A stretch of 64,000 nucleotides of DNA from a virus, in the IMG/VR virus record IMGVR_UViG_3300028920_000038, positions 62,001 through 126,000 of that record; one strand, 5' to 3'. The first letter of the stretch is position 1; each line of letters starts with the position of its first letter. Below the pieces are notes generated by a model. It saw only the letters and a program-made list of their open reading frames with translations, did not search any database and was not told the DNA's origin. Shown here in pieces: positions 7,423-16,482 of this stretch. The translations under genes and the position numbers were made by a program.

Positions 7423-8432
7423 AAAATGATGCATTTAATAATAATAAAATTTTATTGCACGGAGACAAGTTAAAAGAATATATGGATAATAAAAAAACAT
7501 CCTCTCCTATAACTTTAACCATAGACCTTACTAATAAATGTAATAATAAATGTCCGAAATGCGTTACAAGATTTAAAAATAGTGAAACACTTAGTTATAA
7601 ATTTATAGTTAATTTACTATATGATCTAAAGAAATTAGGAGTTAGAGGAATTCAAATAACTGGAGGTGGGGAACCTTTATTACATCCAAGAATAGTGGAT
7701 ATCATAGAGTTAGGAAATAATCTAGGATTTAGTATAGGTTTAGTGACTAGTGGACAGTATGTAGATGGATTAGATAAAAAAAGACTATTAGAAAATCTTA
7801 AATGGATAAGAATTTCATTAGATGCTGGAACACCAGAACATTACAAAGAAACTCATGGATTAGAATCAGATAAATTCGATAGAGTAATAAAATTTATTTA
7901 TGATCTTTGTGACTTTAAAATAGAGAATAATATCCCTGTGACAATAGGAGCAAGTTATCTAGTTTCTCTATGGGATAAAGATAGGGAAGAAGAAGATATT
8001 CATAAAGCAGTTGAGATATTACAAATACCAGGTTTTGATTATTTACAGGTAAAACAATATCACGGAAATAAAATAGAAATAGATTATTTAGATAAAACTA
8101 AAATGATATCTAATATAAACTTATATAATACATTTAAGACTAGGAGATATAATAGAAATTATAAATATTGTCATGGAGCTCACTTTACTACATCAATATC
8201 TGCTGATGGAAAATTATATGTATGCTGTCATTTGAAGAATGAAGAATTATATCCAATAGCAGATTTAAACAAAGAAAGTATATTAGATGTTTGGAATAGT
8301 AAAAAAATGTTAGATATTATTAAAGATTTAGATATATCTAAATGTATATCTAATTGTAAATATAATACATTAAATTGTGTATTAGAAGATGCAATTAGAA
8401 AAAATAAATCATTCCATAAGGATTTTTTATGA
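7419..8432 (+). CDS. Radical SAM/SPASM protein with an apparent ATA start
   Basis: A 337-codon protein. CNNKCPKC (CX3CX2C) binds the radical SAM [4Fe-4S] cluster; ITGGGEPLLHP follows as the GGE motif, then RISLDAG. The C-terminal region has the SPASM-type Cys pattern YCHGAH, ADGKLYVCCHL and later Cys near CISNCKYNTLNC. The frame is open to a stop at 7398-7400 and includes ENDAFNNNKILLHGDKL, typical family sequence, ahead of the first common start (TTG 7455). Only ATA 7419 fits GGAG (7407-7410) with 8-nt spacing, overlapping the previous stop. Within a glycan cluster it may modify a sugar or a peptide; substrate unknown. Confidence 0.82.
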   Translation: MENDAFNNNKILLHGDKLKEYMDNKKTSSPITLTIDLTNKCNNKCPKCVTRFKNSETLSYKFIVNLLYDLKKLGVRGIQITGGGEPLLHPRIVDIIELGNNLGFSIGLVTSGQYVDGLDKKRLLENLKWIRISLDAGTPEHYKETHGLESDKFDRVIKFIYDLCDFKIENNIPVTIGASYLVSLWDKDREEEDIHKAVEILQIPGFDYLQVKQYHGNKIEIDYLDKTKMISNINLYNTFKTRRYNRNYKYCHGAHFTTSISADGKLYVCCHLKNEELYPIADLNKESILDVWNSKKMLDIIKDLDISKCISNCKYNTLNCVLEDAIRKNKSFHKDFL

Positions 8433-9235
8433 AAGATAAAATAACTATTGTTACATTTACACACTATTGGACAAATGCTCCAAGTACAGAATTGATAGAT
8501 AAAACATTTGATAGTCTATATAGTAGATTACCATTAACTGATTGTAGACATATTATAAATTATGATATGCCTGAAAATAATAAAAAGTATAGAGAATATT
8601 ATAATAATCTATTAAAATTAAAGGATAAATATAATAAGAATATAGAGATTACAACATTCTCTATAAAAAATAAAAAGCGTTCTTATATATATTCAGATAT
8701 AGTTGATACTATAACAACTCCTTATGTAATTCTTTGGGAGCATGATTTTGTTCTTTTACGGGATATAGATTTAGAATCTATTATAAATGCTATGGATTAT
8801 CATGAAGAGATAAATTATATAAAATTTAATAAGAGAATAAATAAACCTACTATAAATAGGAGAGATAGCACTAAAAAAACTATTGATGGATGGTTAGAAA
8901 AAGAAGATAGATACGAAATTCCTCTATTAAAAACTTGTGGCTATTCAGGATCTCCTCATATAGAAAGAGTTTCATGGTTTAAATGTGTATGTAAGAAATT
9001 AATTTATACCATACCTGTAAATAAACAAACATCTATAGAGAGAGCTATAAATAAATGGTTATTTCATAAAAGAAATAGATTTGGTGAAAAAAAATTTCAT
9101 AATAAAGTTGGATTATATATATATGGAAATATTAATGATAAACCTTATGTAAAAGAAATATATGACTATAAAAGTAAAGAAGCTTGGGGGAATAAACTAC
9201 CGAGTAAAACCTGGAGAAAAATTAATGAAAAATAA
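8429..9235 (+). CDS. Putative glycosyltransferase (GT2/GT-A-like)
   Basis: A 268-residue protein starting with KDKITIVTFTHYWTNAPS, then a helical stretch and TPYVILWEHDFVLLRDIDL, where EHD sits where GT-A enzymes carry their metal-binding DxD. The C-terminal half, with WFKCVCKKL and a basic segment, is not assigned. The start overlaps the radical SAM stop (ATGA). Sugar-transfer activity is inferred from strand-and-acid pattern and from the surrounding glycosyltransferases. Confidence 0.6.
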   Translation: MKDKITIVTFTHYWTNAPSTELIDKTFDSLYSRLPLTDCRHIINYDMPENNKKYREYYNNLLKLKDKYNKNIEITTFSIKNKKRSYIYSDIVDTITTPYVILWEHDFVLLRDIDLESIINAMDYHEEINYIKFNKRINKPTINRRDSTKKTIDGWLEKEDRYEIPLLKTCGYSGSPHIERVSWFKCVCKKLIYTIPVNKQTSIERAINKWLFHKRNRFGEKKFHNKVGLYIYGNINDKPYVKEIYDYKSKEAWGNKLPSKTWRKINEK

Positions 9236-9836
9236 TGAACTAATAAAAAATGATATAGATAAATATATTTATGACAATTTATTTTTAATGAAAGATTTAT
9301 GGACTAAAGGAAAGGAATTAGGTGGAAAACCTGTAATACAAATTTTTCCTCACGATATTTTGGTAATAGTTCAATGGTTAAAATTAATAAAACCAAAAAC
9401 ATTGTTAGAGATAGGTACAGCTTTTGGAGGAAGTGGTTGTATATTAAAAATGGCTTTTCCAGATCTAAAATATATAACATTAGATTTACCTCCTCCTAGC
9501 GATTGGGTGAGAACTCATAATCAAGCAGGAAGATTTTTACCTTCAGATGTTATAAAGGAATATGGAGACTCAAAAGATGTTCTGTCTGATCTTATTGATA
9601 AATATAAACCAGATGTAATATTCCATGATGGAGATCATTCAGAAGATCCAGTTAAAAGAGATATTAAAGTCTGTTACGATAAAAAAATAAAATGGGTAAT
9701 ATTACATGATTCTCATAAAACATATTTGAGACAATTCTTACTTCATAATAATTATTATGAAGAAGTTTATTTCATTCACCTTAAAGGATTTGTAACTCCA
9801 TCTCCAGGTATATCTATACTTAAATTGAAAGAATGA
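9225..9836 (+). CDS. SAM-dependent methyltransferase, CmcI/cephalosporin-hydroxylase-like
   Basis: A 203-residue class I methyltransferase. TLLEIGTAFGGSG is motif I, KYITLDLPPPSDW carries the ribose-binding Asp, and VIFHDGDHSEDPVKRDIKV with VILHDSHK is the characteristic His-Asp-Gly-Asp-His metal-dependent core of CmcI and related O-methyltransferases. ATG 9225 follows GGAG and overlaps the previous gene by 11 nt; an earlier in-frame start at 9162 would add residues that run inside the upstream gene. It probably methylates a sugar hydroxyl. Confidence 0.82.
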   Translation: MKNNELIKNDIDKYIYDNLFLMKDLWTKGKELGGKPVIQIFPHDILVIVQWLKLIKPKTLLEIGTAFGGSGCILKMAFPDLKYITLDLPPPSDWVRTHNQAGRFLPSDVIKEYGDSKDVLSDLIDKYKPDVIFHDGDHSEDPVKRDIKVCYDKKIKWVILHDSHKTYLRQFLLHNNYYEEVYFIHLKGFVTPSPGISILKLKE

Positions 9837-10459
9837 AAGAAACTATTTTATTTATAGGACCTCATCCAGATGATATAGAGATAAGTTGTGGAGGATCATT
9901 ATCTTATTTCAGCAAAGAATATTATACTGTATGTATATACCTAACTAAAGGAGAGATGGGTGGAGATCCTATAATAAGAGAAGAAGAGAGTAAATTATCT
10001 TGTGATATTTTAGGAGCAGATAAGATAATATTTGGAAATTTCAGAGATACATGTATTCCATATAATATTGAAACTATAAGTTTCTTAGAACAACAATACA
10101 ATAGGTATAAACCAAGTATTATATTTATTCCGAGTTCAAAAGATAGTCATCAAGATCATAGAAAAACAAATCTCTCTTGTAAAGCTGCATTTAGAAAAGC
10201 TAATAGAATATTAGAATATGAAACCTCTTCAGTAGATAATAATTATAATCCAGTATTTTTTATAGATATTAGTGAATTTATAGAAATAAAAGAAAAGGCC
10301 TTAAAAATGCATAAAACACAAATGCATAAAAATGCAATGGATTACAAAGCAATTATAAATTTGTCAAGTTTTAGAGGAAGACAAGTAAATGTAAACAATG
10401 CAGAAGCATTTGAAATAGTGAAATATTTATATGACAACTATAGCAATACATCAACCTAA
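9833..10459 (+). CDS. PIG-L/LmbE-family N-deacetylase
   Basis: A 208-residue zinc deacetylase. The N-terminal ILFIGPHPDDIEISCGG is the family signature (PHPDDxE, zinc and catalytic acid), and DSHQDHRKT supplies the later His ligands. The family removes N-acetyl groups from GlcNAc-type sugars in lipids, mycothiol, or glycans. Next to glycosyltransferases it probably de-acetylates an amino sugar and so creates a free amine on the glycan. Starts by ATGA-type overlap with the methyltransferase and its end overlaps the WbqC gene by 29 nt. Confidence 0.88.
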   Translation: MKETILFIGPHPDDIEISCGGSLSYFSKEYYTVCIYLTKGEMGGDPIIREEESKLSCDILGADKIIFGNFRDTCIPYNIETISFLEQQYNRYKPSIIFIPSSKDSHQDHRKTNLSCKAAFRKANRILEYETSSVDNNYNPVFFIDISEFIEIKEKALKMHKTQMHKNAMDYKAIINLSSFRGRQVNVNNAEAFEIVKYLYDNYSNTST

Positions 10460-11117
10460 TTATCTACCTTATATTGGGTTTTTTCATAAAATCCTTATTA
10501 GTGATATTTTTATTATATATGATGATGCCCAATATTCTAGAAAAGATTTTCATAGAAGAAATAGAATAAAAATTAATTCAAAACAAAAGTGGTTATCAGT
10601 ACCATTGATAGGAAGTAGTTTTAATAAAATTAATGAAATGAGAATCAATAATAATATAGAATGGCAAAAAGAACATTGGAAATTTATAAACATATCATAT
10701 GAAAAATCTTCATATTTTCCAGAGATCATAGATGCATTTTATGATATTTATCATAAAGAATATAAATATCTCATAGATATAAATATGGATTTAATATTTA
10801 AATTAATGGATATTCTTGACTTAGATAATAATAAAATAGTATTTAGCTCAAAAATGAATTTAAAAAAGACCAAAGTGGATAGATTAATAGAGATGATAAA
10901 AAAGAAAGAAGGAACAACCTATTTTAGTGGAATAGGGGGTAAAAATTATATAGATGAAACATTATTTTTGGAAAATAATATAAATTTAATATACCAGAAA
11001 TTTGATCATCCAATCTATAAACAAATAAAAGGAGATTTTATACCAAATTTATCTATAATAGATATGCTATTTAACTGTGGTGAAGAATATACAAAAAATA
11101 AATTAAGAGAATTATAA
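10431..11117 (+). CDS. WbqC-like family protein
   Basis: A 228-residue protein with the WbqC signature: IAIHQPNYLPYIGFFHKIL at the start, DIFIIYDDAQYSRKDFHRRN, and KWLSVPLIG. WbqC proteins recur in O-antigen and glycopeptide gene clusters and are thought to work in amino-sugar or glycan tailoring, though the reaction is not well defined. Here it follows a sugar deacetylase, so acylation or amide formation on the freed amine is a reasonable guess. The start lies inside the deacetylase gene. Confidence 0.85.
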   Translation: MTTIAIHQPNYLPYIGFFHKILISDIFIIYDDAQYSRKDFHRRNRIKINSKQKWLSVPLIGSSFNKINEMRINNNIEWQKEHWKFINISYEKSSYFPEIIDAFYDIYHKEYKYLIDINMDLIFKLMDILDLDNNKIVFSSKMNLKKTKVDRLIEMIKKKEGTTYFSGIGGKNYIDETLFLENNINLIYQKFDHPIYKQIKGDFIPNLSIIDMLFNCGEEYTKNKLREL

Positions 11118-11947
11118 TGGATGATTACAAAATATTTTATTCTTGCAATGCAAGTGAAGGAAAAATGTTAAAGTATTTATTTTATTCTATATTATCTGCT
11201 AGAAAATATATTAATAAAGAAGATGTATTAGTATATCTACACCCACCATATAATAATGAGAATACTGAATTAATAGATAAGATAAAGAAAATATCTAAAG
11301 TTACCAATTTGGATGATTACATTGGAATTCCATATTCTGTCCATCCAAAGTCAGATCCTAATAATAAAAGATATTTTGGAGAAAAATTAAATGTTATAAA
11401 TGTTGATTCTGATATAGTAATAGCATTAGATTGTGATACTTTTATATACAAAGATCCTATTATATTATTAGAAGGAGATTATGACTTTGGTGCAAATGCT
11501 ACAGATTTAACAAAAACTTCTTGGCAATCCAAGAATAATCTTATAGAAATTATGAGAAGAGTATATAAATTTAAACTAAGTGATGAAATACATTTATGGA
11601 ATGGAGGAACTTATATATTTAAAAATAGATCTCATAAGAAGATAGGAAAATATTGGTTAGATATTTTTAATAATGATAGAAATACTCTAGATTATTGTAT
11701 GAAACCAAATAGAAAAGTGTATGATCAAACTGCATTATCAGTAGCCACTGCTAAATACAGATTAAAATTAAAAACATTTTCTGATAAAGTCATATCAGAA
11801 GTAAGAGGAAAAGAAGGAAAATGGTCAAAAGACGATATCCCAGAAGAAAGTGTTATAGTACATGGGAATGGATTAGCAGATGGAATTGGAATGAAAGAAG
11901 AGTTAGATTTATTTTATTGTAAATTGATAGGTGATAGTCATGACTAA
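11117..11947 (+). CDS. Putative GT-A glycosyltransferase (nucleotide-diphospho-sugar transferase-like)
   Basis: A 276-residue protein. KIFYSCNASEGKMLKYL opens the nucleotide-binding half, VIALDCDTFIYKDP holds a clear DxD (Asp-Cys-Asp), and WNGGTYIFKNR followed by YDQTALSVATA is the typical acceptor part of GT8/GT-A-like enzymes. A C-terminal VIVHGNG completes the metal site in related proteins. Start by TAATG overlap with WbqC. Donor and acceptor are unknown. Confidence 0.7.
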   Translation: MDDYKIFYSCNASEGKMLKYLFYSILSARKYINKEDVLVYLHPPYNNENTELIDKIKKISKVTNLDDYIGIPYSVHPKSDPNNKRYFGEKLNVINVDSDIVIALDCDTFIYKDPIILLEGDYDFGANATDLTKTSWQSKNNLIEIMRRVYKFKLSDEIHLWNGGTYIFKNRSHKKIGKYWLDIFNNDRNTLDYCMKPNRKVYDQTALSVATAKYRLKLKTFSDKVISEVRGKEGKWSKDDIPEESVIVHGNGLADGIGMKEELDLFYCKLIGDSHD

Positions 11948-12947
11948 GATATCAGTATTATTAGCAACAAATAGAGTAAATAGGAATGTATTCCCATATA
12001 TACAAAAGTGTGTAGATGGATTAGATTATTTACAAGAAGATACATTTACAGATGAATTCTATGAATTGTGTAATAATACATTATTGAATATACAATACCA
12101 TTTCTTAGAGACTTCTCTTATATCTCTTTCAAATCAAAAATTCAAAGATTTTGAAGTTATTATATCTCATAGATATCCAAAAGATGCAGAGATGATAGTT
12201 AAGGAATATGTAGATAATTATAATGTCCCAATTAGATTAGTGAAAGAGAAGCATTCGGTATGGCATGATTTAGGAGAACAATACCATACAGTAGCTAATA
12301 ATAAGAATACCGCATTCATAAATTCATCTGGTGAATTGATATATCATATAGATGATCTTACATTTTTTAATGAAAATCTTTTACAAGAAGCTTGGGATGA
12401 ATATCAAAATGGTAATTATATGACTGGAAGAACGGTAAGGTGTATAACATATGATAAAAATTTAGAAAACTCGATAGATAAAGTGGGACCTAATAAGATA
12501 CAAATAACTAAGAATGGTTGGACTGGACAAAAGAAACCTTTAACTAACGATAAATACATTCCTATGAATATGTTTTGGACTTGCAGTGCATCTGTATCGG
12601 CAGAGGAATTATTAGAGATAAATGGATATGATGAGTTATATGATGGATCATTAGCTGGAATAGATATGGATGCTGGAAATAGGTTATCACGTATTAGTAA
12701 TTATAATAGAATAGCTAGCGAAAATTACCTATATGAAATAGATGATCCTACACCGAAGAATATGGTTAGAGATGATGTTCTTATGAGAAAGATATTTAGA
12801 GTAAGTCATATAAGAGCTAATTCTTGGAAACCTAAAAAATTTCAGATTAGGAGATATGAGAATTGGCATAAACATACATTAGGAGAATTAGATCCTAATT
12901 GGGATAAATTTATGGACATTCCATTTTATAATATAGAGAGAATATGA
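11940..12947 (+). CDS. Glycosyltransferase family 2-like protein
   Basis: A 335-residue GT-A protein. ISVLLATNRVNRNVFPYI and SLISLSNQKFKDFEVIIS are GT2-like N-terminal elements, FINSSGELIYHIDDLTFF carries the DD metal site, and WTCSASVSAEELLEINGYDELYDGSLAGIDMD is the acceptor/ED-like part. ATG 11940 follows AGGTGA by 5 nt and is preferred to GTG 11931. The last 80 residues are basic and tryptophan-containing and may contact membrane or acceptor. Confidence 0.8.
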   Translation: MTKISVLLATNRVNRNVFPYIQKCVDGLDYLQEDTFTDEFYELCNNTLLNIQYHFLETSLISLSNQKFKDFEVIISHRYPKDAEMIVKEYVDNYNVPIRLVKEKHSVWHDLGEQYHTVANNKNTAFINSSGELIYHIDDLTFFNENLLQEAWDEYQNGNYMTGRTVRCITYDKNLENSIDKVGPNKIQITKNGWTGQKKPLTNDKYIPMNMFWTCSASVSAEELLEINGYDELYDGSLAGIDMDAGNRLSRISNYNRIASENYLYEIDDPTPKNMVRDDVLMRKIFRVSHIRANSWKPKKFQIRRYENWHKHTLGELDPNWDKFMDIPFYNIERI

Positions 12948-13624
12948 AAATAGAAAATATTAAATATCATCTAGTTGCTAATCATAAAATAGCATACAAA
13001 TTAAATTCTGAAGAAATACTAAATGAAAATTCTGTAATTTTTGACTGTGGTGCATATGTTGGGAAATTTACAGAAGAAATATTTAGATTAATTAATCCTA
13101 ATATAAATATGTTTTTATACGAACCTAATATAATTTTATATAAAAAACTAGTAGATAAATTTGAAAATAAGGAGAATGTAAATATTTTTAATAAAGCAAT
13201 TTCAAATAAAGTTGGTTTTAATAATTTGTATTTAGGTAAAAATTTGAATGAGAGTAGTTTAAAAAAATCAAAGAAAGGATTGACTAATGATTATTTAAAT
13301 GTAGAAACAACAACTATACCGAATGAAATAATAAAATTAAATTTAAAGTATATAGATGTTATAAAATTAAATGTAGAAGGAGAAGAATTAGATATTATAA
13401 ATAATTTAGATAAAGGTGTTCTAGAGAAAATAGGACAATTTGCTGTTGCATTTCATTTAAATAATGGAATAAAAGATTATACACAAGAAATTCATGATAA
13501 TACTATAAAATATATGATAAATAATGGATTTACTTCTAGTAATTACTATAAAAATAAACATAAATTATTTTTTAATGAAAAGTGGTATAATACTGACAAA
13601 TATAAGGAGTTAAGATATGGATAG
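12944..13624 (+). CDS. FkbM-family methyltransferase (second copy)
   Basis: A 226-residue SAM methyltransferase. SVIFDCGAYVGKFTEEI is motif I, MFLYEPNIILY carries the acidic ribose ligand, and YIDVIKLNVEGEELDII is the FkbM signature strand. It is a distant paralogue of the 3944-4591 protein, with different substrate-binding loops, so the two probably methylate different positions. ATGA overlap with the previous gene. Confidence 0.82.
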   Translation: MKIENIKYHLVANHKIAYKLNSEEILNENSVIFDCGAYVGKFTEEIFRLINPNINMFLYEPNIILYKKLVDKFENKENVNIFNKAISNKVGFNNLYLGKNLNESSLKKSKKGLTNDYLNVETTTIPNEIIKLNLKYIDVIKLNVEGEELDIINNLDKGVLEKIGQFAVAFHLNNGIKDYTQEIHDNTIKYMINNGFTSSNYYKNKHKLFFNEKWYNTDKYKELRYG

Positions 13625-14624
13625 AGAAATATTAATAACTGGAGGATGTGGTTTTATAGGACATCATCTAGCAGAGCATTTATTGAAAAACACTAATTGG
13701 AATATAAAAATACTGGATAGTTTGACATATGCAGGCATACAAAAAAGAATAACAGATATGGGAGCTTATAAAGATAATAAAGATAGAATAAAATTTATAT
13801 TTCATGATTTAAGAGCAGAATTAAATAAAACAACTATAAAAGATTTAGGACAATTAGATTATATTGTTCATATGGCTGCAGAGACACATGTAGATAATAG
13901 TTTAATAGATGCTAGACCATTTATAGAAACAAATGTTATTGGTACTATGAATTTATTAAATTATATAAAAGATAATGATATCGGATTAAAACGGTTTATT
14001 AACTTCAGTACTGATGAAGTTTATGGATCTGCTCCGGATGATTATGATTATAAAGAAGATGATAGATGGAGACCTTCTAATCCGTATTCTGCTAGTAAAT
14101 GTGGACAATCTGCATTAGGAATTGCTTATGCAACATCATTTGGTTTACCTATTATACATACTTATACAATGAATGTTTTTGGGGAGAGACAACATCCAGA
14201 GAAATTAATACCTAAAACTATAAGAACATTTAAAGAAGGGAAACCAATGACAATTCATTGTAAAAAAGAAGGAGATAAAGTTACAGAAATAGGAAAAAGA
14301 TATTGGCTCCATGCAAGAAATGCATCCGATGCAGTTCTATTTCTGTTAGATAAGGGTAAAAATAATGATCACTATAATATAGTAGGAGATATAGAATTAA
14401 CCAATTTGGAGATGACAGATAAAATAGCTAAATATATGGGATTAGATAATCCAAAGTATGATTTTGTAGATTTTCATAAAACTAGACCAGGCCATGATAG
14501 AAGATATTCTCTAGATGGAAATAAACTACGGAAAATGGGATGGAAAGCAAAAGTAGATTTTGAAGAATCTTTAGACAGAACCGTAAAATGGTCTATTAAT
14601 AATATGGATTGGCTATATTTATGA
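13617..14624 (+). CDS. rmlB: dTDP-glucose 4,6-dehydratase-like (RmlB)
   Basis: A 335-residue extended SDR. ILITGGCGFIGHHLAEHLL binds NAD, HMAAETHVDNSL and NFSTDEVYGSAP are the RmlB signatures (Thr-Asp-Glu of the active site), and YSASK gives the catalytic Tyr and Lys. It makes a 4-keto-6-deoxy nucleotide sugar, the branch point to 6-deoxy and branched sugars. AAGGAG precedes the start. No thymidylyltransferase dedicated to dTDP-glucose is clear in the window (the nucleotidyltransferase at 21487 looks GalU-like), and no RmlC or RmlD is seen, so the host may supply dTDP-glucose and the next gene may consume the keto sugar. Confidence 0.88.
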   Translation: MDREILITGGCGFIGHHLAEHLLKNTNWNIKILDSLTYAGIQKRITDMGAYKDNKDRIKFIFHDLRAELNKTTIKDLGQLDYIVHMAAETHVDNSLIDARPFIETNVIGTMNLLNYIKDNDIGLKRFINFSTDEVYGSAPDDYDYKEDDRWRPSNPYSASKCGQSALGIAYATSFGLPIIHTYTMNVFGERQHPEKLIPKTIRTFKEGKPMTIHCKKEGDKVTEIGKRYWLHARNASDAVLFLLDKGKNNDHYNIVGDIELTNLEMTDKIAKYMGLDNPKYDFVDFHKTRPGHDRRYSLDGNKLRKMGWKAKVDFEESLDRTVKWSINNMDWLYL

Positions 14625-15838
14625 AACATAAAATAAGGAATGAATGTCTAATATGTAAAAATAAGAATCTTCACAAATTTTTAGAATTAGGGAACATGCC
14701 TCTCCCTAATAAATTTATAGATAAAGAGGAATTTAATAATGAGGAGTTCTATCCATTAAATGTATACGTTTGTGATAAGTGTTTTCTTGTACAATTAAAG
14801 GATATTATAGATCCAAAACTTCTATTTGATGATTATTTGTATATGACAGGAACTTCAAAGCCATTGGTGGATCATTTAAAAACTTTAGCAAAAGATTCTC
14901 TGAAATATCATAAAGATGGTTTAGTTATAGATATAGGATGTAATGATGGAACTCTATTAAAACATTATAAAAAATTAAATTTTAATACTATTGGAATAGA
15001 CCCTGCAAAGAAAATAACAGATATTGGAAAAAAAGAAGGATTAAATATTATAAATGATTATTTTAGTAGTAAGTGTGTAAAAAAAATATTAGAAATGTAT
15101 GGGAAAGCTAATATAATAACAGCAACAAACGTATTTGCACATACAGAAGATATAAAAACTATAATAGAGGGAGTTCGTGATTTATTGACAGAGGATGGAG
15201 TATTTATTATAGAAGTTCATCATTTGATGAATCTTATATTAAATAATGAATTTGATACTATATATCACGAGCATATATCATATTTTAGTTTATCATCTCT
15301 AATTCATCTTTTTAATTTATATGATATGACAATAATAGATGTTAGAGAAATATCTAATCATGGAGGATCATTAAGAGTTTTTATTAAAAAAACTGGAACT
15401 CCTTCAGATAATGTTTTTAAAATAATTGATAAAGAAAAAGAATTAGGTTTGTATTCTTTAGATACATATAATAATTTCTCAGAAAAAGTTAATGATATAA
15501 AAGATGAATTGATTGATACATTAAAAAATTTAAAAGAAAATGGAAATAGAATTACTGGATATGGAGCTACAGCTAAAGGAAATATACTATTAAACTATTG
15601 TAATATTGGTCCTGATATTCTAGATTATATTAGTGATAGAACTCCATTTAAATGTGGGAAATATAGTCCAGGGATGCATATCCCTATAATATCTGAAGAT
15701 AAATTTCATGATGACAATCCAGATTATGTTTTATTATTGGCTTGGAATTATAAGGATAATATATTAATTAAGGAAGATAAATTCAGAAAAAATGGTGGAA
15801 AATTTATAATTCCTATACCTAAACCAGAAATATTATGA
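14621..15838 (+). CDS. Nucleotide-sugar C-methyltransferase
   Basis: A 405-residue protein with the three-part layout of sugar C-methyltransferases such as TylC3 and NovU. The N-terminal zinc domain has CLICKN and later CDKC; the SAM domain has LVIDIGCNDGTLLKHY, then TATNVFAHTED; a long C-terminal part includes YHEHISYFSLSSL (catalytic His/Tyr/Glu region), ITGYGATAKGN and a Rossmann-like domain ending in IPIPKPEIL. These enzymes methylate C3 of 4-keto-6-deoxy sugars, the product of the RmlB encoded just upstream. ATG 14621 overlaps the RmlB stop (ATGA); TTG 14609 is an unlikely start. Confidence 0.88.
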   Translation: MKHKIRNECLICKNKNLHKFLELGNMPLPNKFIDKEEFNNEEFYPLNVYVCDKCFLVQLKDIIDPKLLFDDYLYMTGTSKPLVDHLKTLAKDSLKYHKDGLVIDIGCNDGTLLKHYKKLNFNTIGIDPAKKITDIGKKEGLNIINDYFSSKCVKKILEMYGKANIITATNVFAHTEDIKTIIEGVRDLLTEDGVFIIEVHHLMNLILNNEFDTIYHEHISYFSLSSLIHLFNLYDMTIIDVREISNHGGSLRVFIKKTGTPSDNVFKIIDKEKELGLYSLDTYNNFSEKVNDIKDELIDTLKNLKENGNRITGYGATAKGNILLNYCNIGPDILDYISDRTPFKCGKYSPGMHIPIISEDKFHDDNPDYVLLLAWNYKDNILIKEDKFRKNGGKFIIPIPKPEIL

Positions 15839-16482
15839 TAGTTTATACTTCAATTTTTAATAATAATGATAGATTACCAGAACCATTAATTAAGAATAAA
15901 AATATAGAATATATTTGTTTTACAGATGGGCTCAAAAGAAGCAAAAAATCTATATGGAAAATAAAAACTGTGGATGGAATATACGATGGAACTAGGAATA
16001 ATAGATATTATAAAATAAATTCTCATTTATTTTTTCCATCAGAAGAGATTGTATTATATTTAGATCCAACATTTCTAATAATAAAGGATTTTTATAATAA
16101 AATTGAGGAATGGCTTGGAGATAAAGACATAGCTATTAGACCTCATCCTAAGAGAAAATCTATATATGAAGAAGCTGAATATTTAATAAATAATAAACCA
16201 CATAAGATAGATAGTAAAGAATTAATTATAAAACAAATGAATATGCTTAAAAATGAAGATTATCCTGAATCTGAACCTTTATGTGAAGGAGGATTTATTA
16301 TTAGAAGAAACACTGAACAAGTTAAGAAATTTAATGAGATGTGGTGGAATATAGTAAAGAATTATAGTAAGAGAGATCAATTGAGTTTTAATTATGTATC
16401 ATGGAAATTAGGAATAGGTTATAATTTAATAGAGAGAAAGGAAGTTGAAGAATATACCAGGAGAATAGCATGGCATCCTTAA
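15835..16482 (+). CDS. Glycosyltransferase, TOD1/MUCI70 (DUF616)-like
   Basis: A 215-residue protein. IVYTSIFNNNDRLPEPL, then EYICFTDG, RNNRYYKINSHLFFPSEEIVLYLDPTFLI and the late RDQLSFNYVSWKLGIGYN match the DUF616 pattern (Y-T-x-I-F-G-x-Y-D, C-F-T-D, R-x-x-K, R-D-Q-L-S-F). Such proteins occur in capsule and cell-wall clusters and are treated as GT-A glycosyltransferases. ATGA overlap with the C-methyltransferase, so it may use the branched sugar. Confidence 0.78.
   Translation: MIVYTSIFNNNDRLPEPLIKNKNIEYICFTDGLKRSKKSIWKIKTVDGIYDGTRNNRYYKINSHLFFPSEEIVLYLDPTFLIIKDFYNKIEEWLGDKDIAIRPHPKRKSIYEEAEYLINNKPHKIDSKELIIKQMNMLKNEDYPESEPLCEGGFIIRRNTEQVKKFNEMWWNIVKNYSKRDQLSFNYVSWKLGIGYNLIERKEVEEYTRRIAWHP

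Noticed and set aside
7455-8432. TTG 7455 as start of the radical SAM gene
   Set aside because: No SD stands before it and family-typical sequence continues upstream to ATA 7419.
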